Shown here in pieces: positions 22,136 through 29,355 of a stretch of 29,355 bases of DNA; position 1 is the first letter of the stretch, and every line of letters starts with the position of its first letter. The DNA is from Holophagales bacterium UBA5704 (GTDB lineage: Bacteria; Acidobacteriota; Thermoanaerobaculia; Multivoradales; UBA5704). The translations under genes were made by a program, and so were the position numbers. The stretch is taken from NCBI GenBank assembly GCA_002420005.1, contig DIHE01000133.1:1-29355 (forward strand), given 5' to 3'. Below the pieces are notes generated by a model. The model was not told the DNA's origin. It saw only the letters and a list, made by a program, of their open reading frames with translations, and ran no database searches.

Positions 22136-24361
22136 TCAGTAAAGCTCGGCGTAGTGGGCGCGGCCGGCGAGGACGCGGCGCAGGTAGTCGCGGGTCTCGC
22201 CATCGCCGACCTTCGAGAAGTATTCCTCCATCTCCGGGCTGTAGGCCCAGCTCCGCCAGAGCCGGGCCTGCGGCTCTCCCGCGGAGTAGGCGGCGACGGC
22301 CAGAAAATCGTTTCCCTGAAACGCCCTGGCGAGCGTTCCCAGGTAGGCGGCACCGAGCGCCACGGACAGCTCGGGGCGGTACAGGTCCTCCGGAGCCACC
22401 TTGCCGAGGTCGATCTGGGCGGCGACGCGCAACGCCGTCGGCAGGGTGAGCTGCGTCAATCCGCGCGCCGCGACCGGGGACAGGGCATTGCGGTCGAAGC
22501 GGCTCTCTTCGCGGATGACCGCGGCCAGCAGGTCCGGATCCACGCCCCGCAGGCGCCCCTGGGCGAGGATGGCGCTCTGATAGGGAATCGGATGGAGGAC
22601 CTGGCGAAAGCCGCGTGCCATCATCTCCAAAGGCAGCCGCGGCGGCAGCCGCTTCCGCAGGTCCTCCGCCAGGAGGATGGAACGGCCATGGTCGCCATGG
22701 CGCGCGAGGAGCAGGCTCCCCGTGTAGGCCAGGGCCGGATGGGTCACCGGGAAATGCGTGCGCACCGCGCCGGCTCCCTCGGCCCAGAGACCCAGGGCGA
22801 GGAGGAGCTCCTCCGGCCGCGTCAGCGGCTCCTTCCAGAGGGGCCAGCTGGCCACCGGAACCTGGTAGAGCCGCAGAAACGGCTGCGTCGCCTTCTCGGC
22901 CAGCAGGGCCTCGCGAAGCTTGCGGCGGGCCCCCAGCCCGGCCGGATCTTCACTGCCGAGGAGGAGCCAGGCGCCATGGAGGGAGCCGGGGTCGTTCAAC
23001 CCCGCGAGGCGCCGGCCTTCGGACTGCGCCGCCCGGGCGAGAGAGGGCGCGGCGAGCCTTTGGAGAGCCGCCTGGGCCAGCGGATGCCAGAGGTCGGGAC
23101 GGAGGGTGTCGAGATAGGCGGCGACGGCGCCGGCCGGGTCCTTGTTCAGCTCGGCGGCGCGGCCTCGCCAGTACGCCAGCTCGAGACGATCGTCGGACGT
23201 CTCGGGAACCGCCTGGCGCAGCCAGGCGCGCACCCGGTCACGCCGGCCGCGGACGACGTCCGAGGAGGCGAGGAACAGGGAGGCGCGAAAGGCCGCCTCG
23301 CGCCACTCGCGGCGGCCCAGGAGAAGGGAGTAGAGCGACAGAGCCTCCGCCTCCCGGCCGCTGCGCCAGTCCAGGCGCAACGCCGAGAGCAGGGACGGCG
23401 CGGCCTTCTCTCCTTGTGGCTCGGCGAGATAGGCGAGCCGGAAGCTCTTCGCCGCGAGGCCCCATTGCAGGAGCAGCTCATAGGACAGGCCCTGCTGGTG
23501 GAGGGCGCGGGCGCGCTCCGCCGGGGTCCGCGCCTGCTCGGCGATCTCGCCGAACAGCAGCGCCGCCGGGCCATAGCGCTCCTGCCAGAAGTGGGCGTTC
23601 GCCTGGGCGTAGAGCGTCTCGGTGGTCTCGCGTTCGGTGAGGCTCTCCCGTCCGCCGAGCGCCAGGCGCAGGTGGCGCAGCGCGCGGTCGAAATCGCGGT
23701 GCTGCTGGAAGGCGATCCCCAGGAGCATCGCCGTGCGGCCGCGCTCTTCGGCCGAGATGAGACCGGCCAGCCGCTCGGCGGAAATCCGGCCCGGATCGTC
23801 GCGCGGGCTCTCCTGAAGGAGGCGCACGTAGACGTTGCGGGCCAGCTCGCGCATCCCGCCGCGCAAGGCGCAGTCCCCTTGCGCGACCAGCAGGCGCCGC
23901 CGCTCCACCTGCGGGTAGCGCTCCGGCTCGATGCCGCGCAGCAGGCGGCAATCCCCACCGCGCTCGAGAGTGCGGGTGAGGAGCAGGACGGCATTGCCCA
24001 GCAAGGGGGGAGGTGGCTGGGCGGTCACCACGGCGGCGGCCAGGCCGGCCGCCACCTCCGGGTGCTGCATGCGCTCCTGGTCGAGCGCGAGGCGATAGCG
24101 CGCGTGCAGGGCGAGCACGGGCAGGCCGTTGATCGCCGCACCGAAGGCTTCGCTCGCCAGAGACGGCTCGCCGAGCCCGTCGAGCAGATGCCCGCGCAGG
24201 AAATCGAGGCCCAGCTTGCGCGAGGCTTCCGGCCGCGCGGCCTGTTCTTCGGCGATCCGGGCGAGAGCCTCCCGCGGCTTGCCGGCGAGCTGCAGCTCCA
24301 TCAGGGCCGGCCGGGGATCGGCGACGGTGACGGCGAGGGCGAGAGTGAGCGTCGTGAGCAT
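22136..24361 (-). CDS. slt: Soluble lytic murein transglycosylase (SLT domain, long helical N-terminus)
   Basis: A 741-residue product. Residues 1-15 are a short, uncleaved-looking hydrophobic start, and a clean signal peptide is not certain. Residues 20-580 are helical TPR-like repeats forming the superhelical U/L region typical of Slt70-type enzymes. The catalytic domain is at about 600-741: GVDPDLLAAVIREESRFDRN, with the catalytic Glu619 in the E-S pair, then ARGLTQLTLPTA (632-643), the usual G-L-x-Q motif and its P-x-T partner, and AAYSAGE (690-696) in the place of the NAYNAG motif. It cleaves the glycan backbone of peptidoglycan, leaving 1,6-anhydro ends. It lies 54 nt after murA in the same operon, pairing synthesis with turnover. 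Confidence 0.9.
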   Translation of the reverse strand: MLTTLTLALAVTVADPRPALMELQLAGKPREALARIAEEQAARPEASRKLGLDFLRGHLLDGLGEPSLASEAFGAAINGLPVLALHARYRLALDQERMQHPEVAAGLAAAVVTAQPPPPLLGNAVLLLTRTLERGGDCRLLRGIEPERYPQVERRRLLVAQGDCALRGGMRELARNVYVRLLQESPRDDPGRISAERLAGLISAEERGRTAMLLGIAFQQHRDFDRALRHLRLALGGRESLTERETTETLYAQANAHFWQERYGPAALLFGEIAEQARTPAERARALHQQGLSYELLLQWGLAAKSFRLAYLAEPQGEKAAPSLLSALRLDWRSGREAEALSLYSLLLGRREWREAAFRASLFLASSDVVRGRRDRVRAWLRQAVPETSDDRLELAYWRGRAAELNKDPAGAVAAYLDTLRPDLWHPLAQAALQRLAAPSLARAAQSEGRRLAGLNDPGSLHGAWLLLGSEDPAGLGARRKLREALLAEKATQPFLRLYQVPVASWPLWKEPLTRPEELLLALGLWAEGAGAVRTHFPVTHPALAYTGSLLLARHGDHGRSILLAEDLRKRLPPRLPLEMMARGFRQVLHPIPYQSAILAQGRLRGVDPDLLAAVIREESRFDRNALSPVAARGLTQLTLPTALRVAAQIDLGKVAPEDLYRPELSVALGAAYLGTLARAFQGNDFLAVAAYSAGEPQARLWRSWAYSPEMEEYFSKVGDGETRDYLRRVLAGRAHYAELY

Positions 24362-24415
24362 TCCGGGGAGCTGCGCTGGATCCGCGGCCGGCTTCCCGCG
24401 CCGAGGAATCGCTCC

Positions 24416-25690
24416 TCAGGCCTCGGAAGCCGCCCGGCGGGCGACCTGCGCGCCCAACTTCTGCAATTTCAATTCCATCCCCTCGTAGCCCCGGTCCAGG
24501 TGGTAGATGCGCTCCACCACCGTCTCTCCCTGCGCCACCACCCCGGCGAGCACCAGGCACGCCGAGGCGCGCAGATCGGTGGCCATCACGTTGGCCCCGG
24601 CGAGCGGCGTCGGCCCCTGAATCCGGGCGCTGCCGCCGTCCACATGGACGTCGGCGCCCATCCGCATCAGCTCCGGAGCATGCTGGAAGCGATTTTCAAA
24701 GATGGTTTCGCGGATCGTCGCGACGCCGTGCGTCTGGGTCAGCAGCGCCATGAACTGAGCCTGGAGGTCGGTCGGAAAGCCGGGGTGCGGTGCCGTCGTC
24801 AGGTCGGCGGCCCGCAGATCGCCGACTGCGCAAACGCGAATTCCCGCGGGGCCGACGTCGATTTGGGCGCCCACCTCCGCCAGTTTGTCCAGGAGCGGCG
24901 CCAGATCGGCGGCATGGGCATCTTCCAGCGTCACGTCACCTCCGGTGAGGGCGGCGCCGATCAGATAGGTTCCCCCCTCGATCCGGTCGGGGATCACGCG
25001 ATGCCGGGCGCCCCCCAGCTCGCGCACCCCTTCCACTTCGATCGTCTCCCCTCCGGCTCCGGAGATGCGGGCGCCCATGGCGTTGAGCAGGTCGGCGAGA
25101 TCGGCCACCTCCGGTTCCCGGGCACAGTTCTCCAGCACGGACGTCCCCTGGGCCAGCACCGCCGCCATCAGGACGTTTTCCGTGCCGGTGACCGTCGGCA
25201 TGTCGAACCGGAAGCGGGCACCGACGAGACGGGAGGCGGTGGTCTCCACATAGCCATGGCTCAGGCGCACCTCGGCGCCGAGCGCTTCCAGTCCCTTCAG
25301 GTGCTGATCGATCGGGCGGACGCCGATGGCGCAGCCGCCGGGCAGGGAGACGCGGGCATGGCCATAGCGGGCGAGCAGCGGCCCGAGCACCAGGACGCTG
25401 GCGCGCATGGTCTTCACCAGGTCGTACGGCGCGTCGTCGGCCGACGCCTCGATCGGCTGGAACCGTTGCAGCACCAGCGCGCCGTCCGCCCGCTCCTCGC
25501 AGCCCATGCCGAGATGCTCCAGGAGCTTGCACAGGGTGCGGATGTCGCGCACCCGGGGAACGTTGTGGAGCTCGGTCGCCGCTTCGGTGAGCAGAGTGGC
25601 GGCGAGCGCCGGGAGCGCCGCGTTCTTCGCGCCGCTCGCCTTCACCCGGCCGGCGAGGCGGGAGGGTCCGACGATGTGGAACTTGTCCAT
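24416..25690 (-). CDS. murA: UDP-N-acetylglucosamine 1-carboxyvinyltransferase
   Basis: A 424-residue product, the normal MurA length. It joins phosphoenolpyruvate to UDP-GlcNAc, the first committed step of peptidoglycan synthesis, and is the fosfomycin target. Signatures: SGAKNAALP (19-27, with the Lys22/Asn23 pair), SLPGGCAIGVRPID (115-128) with the nucleophile Cys120, TGTENVLMAA (168-177), PDRIEGGTYLIGA, HPGFPTDLQAQ (the catalytic Asp), and RASACLVLAG near the end. Cys at the active site, rather than Asp, predicts fosfomycin sensitivity unless other factors act. The ATG has AAAGG upstream. It lies 37 nt after prmC and 54 nt before slt, so all are probably on one transcript. Confidence 0.97.
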   Translation of the reverse strand: MDKFHIVGPSRLAGRVKASGAKNAALPALAATLLTEAATELHNVPRVRDIRTLCKLLEHLGMGCEERADGALVLQRFQPIEASADDAPYDLVKTMRASVLVLGPLLARYGHARVSLPGGCAIGVRPIDQHLKGLEALGAEVRLSHGYVETTASRLVGARFRFDMPTVTGTENVLMAAVLAQGTSVLENCAREPEVADLADLLNAMGARISGAGGETIEVEGVRELGGARHRVIPDRIEGGTYLIGAALTGGDVTLEDAHAADLAPLLDKLAEVGAQIDVGPAGIRVCAVGDLRAADLTTAPHPGFPTDLQAQFMALLTQTHGVATIRETIFENRFQHAPELMRMGADVHVDGGSARIQGPTPLAGANVMATDLRASACLVLAGVVAQGETVVERIYHLDRGYEGMELKLQKLGAQVARRAASEA

Positions 25691-25727
25691 TCTTCAACCT
25701 TTTTCGGGAACCGGTTCGTTGAGCGGA

Positions 25728-26582
25728 TCAGCGGCGGCGCAGGATCACCACACGCGGAATGCCGGCGTAGTCGGGCACCGCCTCATCAAAGAGGAGGTCC
25801 GATGCCTCGGCATGGCGGCGCGCGGTGTCGAGCTGTCCGTGGCCGATCTCGACGAGGAGTCTAACCCCGGATCGCAATCCGGTGCACAAGCCGAACAGAC
25901 GCTCCAGCACCGAGTCGCCGCGGCCGGGGGCGAAGAGCGCCAGGTGGGGCTCGAACTCGCGCACCTCGGGGGAGAGCGACGGGGCCTCGCCGGGGTCGAT
26001 GTACGGCGGGTTGCTCACTACGAGATCGAACCGGGAGAGATCCAGCCCGGCCGCCAGGTCGGTGCGCACCGGCATGAGGTGTGCGCCCAGCCGCCGGGCG
26101 TTGTCCGCCGCCACCGCCAGGGCGCCGAACGACAGATCCGTGGCCACCACACGGGCTCCCGGGATCTCCAGCGCCAGGGTCACCGCCAGGATGCCCGACC
26201 CGGTGCCCACGTCGAGAAGGAGGGGCGCGCGGGGGAGCGCCCGGGCCAGCGCCGCCTCGACCAGGTGCTCGGTCTCCGGCCGCGGGATGAGGACACGTGG
26301 GTCGACGCGGAACGGCCGGCCGTAGAATTCCCGCTCTCCGAGCAGATAGGCGACCGGCTCACCGGTCAGCCGGCGTTCGAGGAGAGCCTGGAAACGCTCT
26401 GCCGCGGCCTCCGGTACCGCCTCGCCATCGCGGGCCAGGAGCTGCGCCTCGCTCCACCCGAGAATCCGGGACAGCAGGAGAGTCGCCTCGCGCGGCGGCG
26501 CCCCGAAGGGCGTCGCCGCCAGGCGTGCGCGCGCCGCGGTGAGGAGAGCGCGGACGCTCGCGGGCTCCGGTGCGGATCTCAC
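25728..26582 (-). CDS. prmC: Peptide chain release factor N5-glutamine methyltransferase
   Basis: A 284-residue product. PrmC (HemK) methylates the glutamine of the GGQ loop in release factors RF1 and RF2, using S-adenosylmethionine, which improves translation termination. Visible motifs are PVAYLLGEREFYGRPF (76-91, the family's N-terminal hallmark), VLIPRPETE (97-105), DVGTGSG (124-130, SAM-binding loop), ATDLS (147-151) and VVSNPPYI (188-195, the NPPY catalytic motif). It starts with a GTG that overlaps the stop of the upstream carboxypeptidase-like gene (GTGA), indicating coupling. The release-factor gene prfA, often next to prmC, is not in the window. Confidence 0.94.
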   Translation of the reverse strand: MRSAPEPASVRALLTAARARLAATPFGAPPREATLLLSRILGWSEAQLLARDGEAVPEAAAERFQALLERRLTGEPVAYLLGEREFYGRPFRVDPRVLIPRPETEHLVEAALARALPRAPLLLDVGTGSGILAVTLALEIPGARVVATDLSFGALAVAADNARRLGAHLMPVRTDLAAGLDLSRFDLVVSNPPYIDPGEAPSLSPEVREFEPHLALFAPGRGDSVLERLFGLCTGLRSGVRLLVEIGHGQLDTARRHAEASDLLFDEAVPDYAGIPRVVILRRR

Positions 26583-28642
26583 GGCGGCGAGCCGCCGGTC
26601 AGCGAGAGCAGCAGCGACCCGTGCTGCGGGACCTCCACCGGCAGGACGTGGCGGACGGATTCGGTGAGCACGAGCAGCCTCCAGGTCCCGGGCTCTACGG
26701 CGGAGATCACGAAGCTGCCGTCGGCGCGCGTCGTGGTCTGGCGCACCTGACGGCCATCGGTCTCGGCGTTGCCGAGCGACACCAGGGCGCCGGCGAGCGG
26801 CTTGTCGTCCAGCAGAACCAGACCGGTCACGGCCGCCCCCTCCGGGAAGGCGAGATCGAGCGCGAGCTCTTCCCCGGGGGCCGTCAGCCGGACGGTCTTC
26901 TCGACGAGATAGGAGGAAGCCCGCCGTGCGGTGATCCGCCAGTCTCCCAGCGGCAGGCCGATGATCCGGTAGCGGCCGTCGGTTCCGGTGAGGGCCCGCA
27001 GGGGCAGGAGGGTCTCCACTCCTTCGCGCCAGGCGGAGACCTGGACCCGCGGCAGCTCATGCTCGGCGAGGCCGAGGATGCGGCCGGCGACCGTCCCCCC
27101 CGGTTGCAGCCGCAGCTCCAGACCTTCGATCGCGGAGCCGGCCCGCTGCACCTCGGTAACGGCGGAGTCGCCGAATCCGGCCGCACGCGCGACGAGCCGG
27201 TAGGAGCCCTCGGGAACCGAGGGAAAGCGGAAGGTTCCGTCGGCCGCGCCGGCCGTGCGCAGCAGGCGGCCCGCGGTGGGCGCGTGGAGGACCAGCTGCG
27301 CGCCGGGCACCGCGGCTCCTTGCGGATCGACGACCTTGCCGGCGACCGGGAGCCCTGGAAGGGCCGGTTCGGGAGAGGTCTCCAGCCAGCTCGACAGCGC
27401 GGTGGAGACCGCATCGACCCGAGCGGTTTCCGGATCTTTCGCCACCGGCCGCCAGGTCACGTCTCCGATGTCGAGATCCTCCGCAGGACCGGCGGCGATC
27501 TCGATCGTCTTCAGGAAGGCCGACCCGGCCCGGAGGTGGTGCGATCCCACGGGCAGGTGCTCGAAGCGGAAGCGGCCGGCGGCGTCGGTCCTCGCGCTGC
27601 GGATCTCCGGCCCGGCGGCCAGCCCCGCATCCGTTGCGGCGTAGTCTTCCAGCACCACCTCCGTGCCGGGAATCGGCCGCATCTCCGCGGCAAGGAGGCG
27701 GCCGACGACGGAGAACCCCGCGCCGAGGGAGAGCTGCACGCGGCCCGGTCGCTCCCCGGGCTCTCCGGTCGTCGCCATCTGCTCCGCCCGCGCGTACCCC
27801 GCGGCCGTGGCCTGCACTTGCAGCAGAGAGCGGGCGGGCACTCCGCGCAGCCGGAAGGCTCCGTTCGCATCGGTGAAGCCGCGCACCAGATCGCGCAGGC
27901 CGCGGTCGTAGGGGTAGGGATCGGCGACAACCACCCGCACCTCGGCGCCGGCGAGCGGCCTCCCCTCGCGATCCACCACGATTCCTTCGAGACCGACCGC
28001 AGGCTTGAGGGCCAGGGACGCCGGAGCCTCGGGAGGGACTTCAGGCCGTACGGCCCGCGCATACCCGGGAGCCACCGCCGCCAGCGGCCGGGCCGCTTCG
28101 GCCGCCAGCCGGAAGCTTCCGTCGGCGCCGGTACGGGTCCACGAAAAGACCTCGCCGAAGGATTGCCAGACGAGGGCTCCGCCGATCGGCTTGCGGGTGA
28201 CGGCATCGACTACGAAACCGGAGCGCAGGGGAGCCGCCGGTGCGGACACGGTGCGCTCGCGCAACGCACCCCACCTCGGGAATCGGTCTGGATCTCCAGG
28301 TGTCACCAGAACCCCGCCGAGACGCACCGGAGCCAGCTCGACCTCGTCCACCAGAGGAGTGAGGAGGTGCTCCATCTCCGGAGATCCATCCGCCGCGGCG
28401 ATCACCCGGTAGAACCCGCTCTCCGCAGCGGTCAGGACGAACGTTCCATCCGCGCCCGGCCGGGTGGCGGACACCGCAGCGGAGCCTCCAGGCCACACGC
28501 GCAGCTCCACGCGCGCCCCGGCAGCTCCCGCCGGCTCGATGCGGCCGGTGATCCGGATGGGCTCCGACCCCGCCGGAGAGGTTGAGGCCACGAGCAGGGT
28601 GAAGAGGACGAGGAGCGGCGCCGGTCGTGGAGAGTGGCTCAT
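26579..28642 (-). CDS. Secreted protein of repeated carboxypeptidase-regulatory-like (transthyretin-fold) domains
   Basis: A 687-residue product when started at the ATG at 28642 (GAGGT 7 nt upstream); an upstream in-frame extension of 18 residues lacks a ribosome-binding site. A signal peptide (LLVLFTLLVASTSPAGS) is followed by about six to seven units of 80-100 residues of the carboxypeptidase-D-regulatory pattern. These are G-x-V-x-D-x-x-G-x-P-hydrophobic openings (VVDREGRPLAGAEVRV, VVDPQGAAVPGAQLVL) and turns such as DGTFRF, DGSFRL or NGAFRL, with G.YRV or GSYRLVARA. These beta-sandwich units are common in cell-surface proteins of bacteria; no catalytic residues are seen. It is the first gene of the prmC-murA-slt operon, so it may be an envelope component. 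Substrate or partner unknown. Confidence 0.82.
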   Translation of the reverse strand: MSHSPRPAPLLVLFTLLVASTSPAGSEPIRITGRIEPAGAAGARVELRVWPGGSAAVSATRPGADGTFVLTAAESGFYRVIAAADGSPEMEHLLTPLVDEVELAPVRLGGVLVTPGDPDRFPRWGALRERTVSAPAAPLRSGFVVDAVTRKPIGGALVWQSFGEVFSWTRTGADGSFRLAAEAARPLAAVAPGYARAVRPEVPPEAPASLALKPAVGLEGIVVDREGRPLAGAEVRVVVADPYPYDRGLRDLVRGFTDANGAFRLRGVPARSLLQVQATAAGYARAEQMATTGEPGERPGRVQLSLGAGFSVVGRLLAAEMRPIPGTEVVLEDYAATDAGLAAGPEIRSARTDAAGRFRFEHLPVGSHHLRAGSAFLKTIEIAAGPAEDLDIGDVTWRPVAKDPETARVDAVSTALSSWLETSPEPALPGLPVAGKVVDPQGAAVPGAQLVLHAPTAGRLLRTAGAADGTFRFPSVPEGSYRLVARAAGFGDSAVTEVQRAGSAIEGLELRLQPGGTVAGRILGLAEHELPRVQVSAWREGVETLLPLRALTGTDGRYRIIGLPLGDWRITARRASSYLVEKTVRLTAPGEELALDLAFPEGAAVTGLVLLDDKPLAGALVSLGNAETDGRQVRQTTTRADGSFVISAVEPGTWRLLVLTESVRHVLPVEVPQHGSLLLSLTGGSPP

Positions 28643-28779
28643 GGGAGACCTCACGTTCTTGGTGAAGCATACGTGAGAGACGCTCCGGCAACGCAAAACC
28701 TGTGGAGTTCTTCACAGCGCAACCCGCCGAGACCGGGCTAGAGTTCCGTTGGTTCCAATCCCTTGCTCAGATCCCAACC

Positions 28780-28824
28780 CGGGACCCGCGCGAACCGACC
28801 CTCCCACGGGTCGCGCGGGTCCCG
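28780..28824. other. 14-bp perfect inverted repeat, possible RNA structure
   Basis: Arms CGGGACCCGCGCGA and TCGCGCGGGTCCCG are fully complementary with a 17-nt spacer. It is not close to a stop codon, so a simple terminator is less likely than a leader hairpin, a regulatory site or a small structured RNA. No flanking T-run. Confidence 0.5.
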
Positions 28825-28902
28825 CGCAGCACGGGACCTCATTCGATCGGTCGCGGTTTCCGGTGACGGTGGGGCTGCTGAAATGGGTGAACACAGCCAG
28901 GA

Positions 28903-28951
28903 TCGAGGCGAAGCCGATGCGGGGGTCTTGCCCGTAGGGCCGTCGCCTCGA
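28903..28951 (-). terminator. Hairpin after the 106-aa gene
   Basis: TCGAGGCGA and TCGCCTCGA are perfect 9-bp arms with a 31-nt loop, which has an inner GGG/CCC pairing. It lies 15-63 nt past the stop of the minus-strand small gene and is likely to end its transcript. No T-run. Confidence 0.45.
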
Positions 28952-28965
28952 CCCGTCCTGTCTCG

Positions 28966-29286
28966 TCAGGCCCGTTTGCGCTGCCGGGCCGGCTTGACCC
29001 CGTAGCGCAGGAGCTCCGGCGCGTGCACGCCCAGCTCGGCTCTCAGATACTGGCGCAAGGCGCGCAAAGCATCCTGCCCGGCGGCGAGGTCGGCGTTCAT
29101 CTGGCGCGTGGATTCCTGCGCCACCGCGGCCAGCTCGTCGCGCCGGCTCACCGAGATCTGGGCCCGCGCATACGCCTCTTCCAGATTCTGCCAGTACCGG
29201 GCGATCCCAGGAATCTCACCCGCCGTCTCGCGCACCGCGATCAACACTTGTTCCTGCTCCTGCAGAATTTCCAGGTTGGTGGCCAT
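28966..29286 (-). CDS. Small hypothetical helical protein (106 aa)
   Basis: Starts MATNLEILQEQEQVLIAVRE with AAGGAG and an 8-nt spacer before the ATG; an upstream in-frame extension of 21 residues has no ribosome site. The product is almost entirely helical with a coiled-coil feel (alternating Leu/Ala/Gln/Glu), no cysteine, no signal peptide, and a basic end (GVKPARQRKRA). I do not recognise the family. The basic tail could bind nucleic acid, but that is guesswork. The 69 bp to the right edge holds no further gene; the upstream sequence contains a TTTTTC run. Confidence 0.65.
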   Translation of the reverse strand: MATNLEILQEQEQVLIAVRETAGEIPGIARYWQNLEEAYARAQISVSRRDELAAVAQESTRQMNADLAAGQDALRALRQYLRAELGVHAPELLRYGVKPARQRKRA

Positions 29287-29355
29287 CGTCGTGTCTCCTT
29301 CTGGTTTCCGGTCGTTCCAATCTTTTGAAAAAGGGGAGGGCGTGCTCACGGCACA

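Larger units (their letters stand above)
28643..28965. other. 323-bp gap: promoter region of the envelope operon plus strong inverted repeats
   Basis: No convincing gene. The part at 28643-28720 is the AT-rich zone before the carboxypeptidase-like gene and must hold its promoter, though I cannot place boxes with confidence. At 28780-28824 lies a perfect 14-bp inverted repeat (CGGGACCCGCGCGA and TCGCGCGGGTCCCG, 17-nt loop), with an alternative CGACCC/GGGTCG pairing inside. At 28903-28951 lies another 9-bp one, described separately. Confidence 0.6.

Noticed and set aside
22154..25864. Plus-strand open frame of 1236 residues opposite slt and murA
   Set aside because: Slt and MurA motifs are unambiguous on the minus strand; the opposite frame is composition-driven.
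28749..28937. Short plus-strand frame of 62 residues in the right-hand gap
   Set aside because: It has no ribosome-binding site, and it runs through both inverted repeats with proline/arginine-rich composition.
1..29355. Prophage, insertion sequence or genomic island boundary
   Set aside because: No integrase, transposase, tRNA, target-site duplication or composition break was seen; genes are mostly housekeeping or exported proteins.

Overview
This is a very GC-rich bacterial segment. The best guess for its source is an acidobacterium (Acidobacteriota, perhaps Thermoanaerobaculia-like). The guess rests on gene content recalled from that group: a secreted GWxTD plus von Willebrand A protein, a multi-BNR (Asp-box) secreted protein, helix-turn-helix/TPR regulators, and secreted proteins with a 'VKVLDGR.xNG.FWVF.GALS' beta-domain. 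No rRNA, tRNA, IS element, phage gene or CRISPR array was recognised. Most of the window looks chromosomal.

Layout, left to right. The left edge holds the first 50 residues of an NRPS condensation domain (minus strand, running out of the window). Next comes a secreted zinc metalloprotease with two Fn3 domains and two copies of a C-terminal domain (364-2922, minus). It is followed by an FmdB-type zinc-ribbon protein and a DUF4388 protein (minus), and then by moeA, which diverges from them (plus). A cluster of small or damaged genes (5612-6261) precedes a 1064-residue ORF (6473-9667). That ORF is two HTH/TPR paralogues joined in frame, and its linker is overlapped on the opposite strand by a small secreted-peptide gene. 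A 315-bp array of fifteen 21-bp units follows (9713-10027). Then come three minus-strand genes, iscS > mnmA > sulfatase-like lipoprotein, joined by overlapping or abutting start and stop codons. Diverging from iscS are two large exported-protein genes, GWxTD/VWA and BNR-repeat (14559-20556, plus).

Between 20.5 and 22.1 kb, two short paralogous peptide genes (57 and 60 aa, plus strand) flank exonuclease III (minus). Each has an excellent Shine-Dalgarno, its own recognisable promoter and a hairpin in its leader. The N-terminal halves are conserved and look like a leader peptide; the C-terminal halves are Trp/Gly-rich and divergent. From 28.6 down to 22.1 kb runs a minus-strand envelope operon: a carboxypeptidase-regulatory-like repeat protein, prmC, murA and a lytic transglycosylase. 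A small coiled-coil-like protein closes the window, next to strong inverted repeats.

Working together: iscS and mnmA give sulfur transfer to tRNA wobble uridine. murA and the transglycosylase make and turn over peptidoglycan. The signal-peptide proteins (metalloprotease, BNR, GWxTD/VWA, sulfatase-like) suggest a protein- and polymer-degrading lifestyle with a busy envelope. The most unusual elements are the paired short peptides, the fused regulators with the antisense secreted peptide and the adjoining 21-bp array, and the terminator-like hairpin just before the start of an 83-aa gene.
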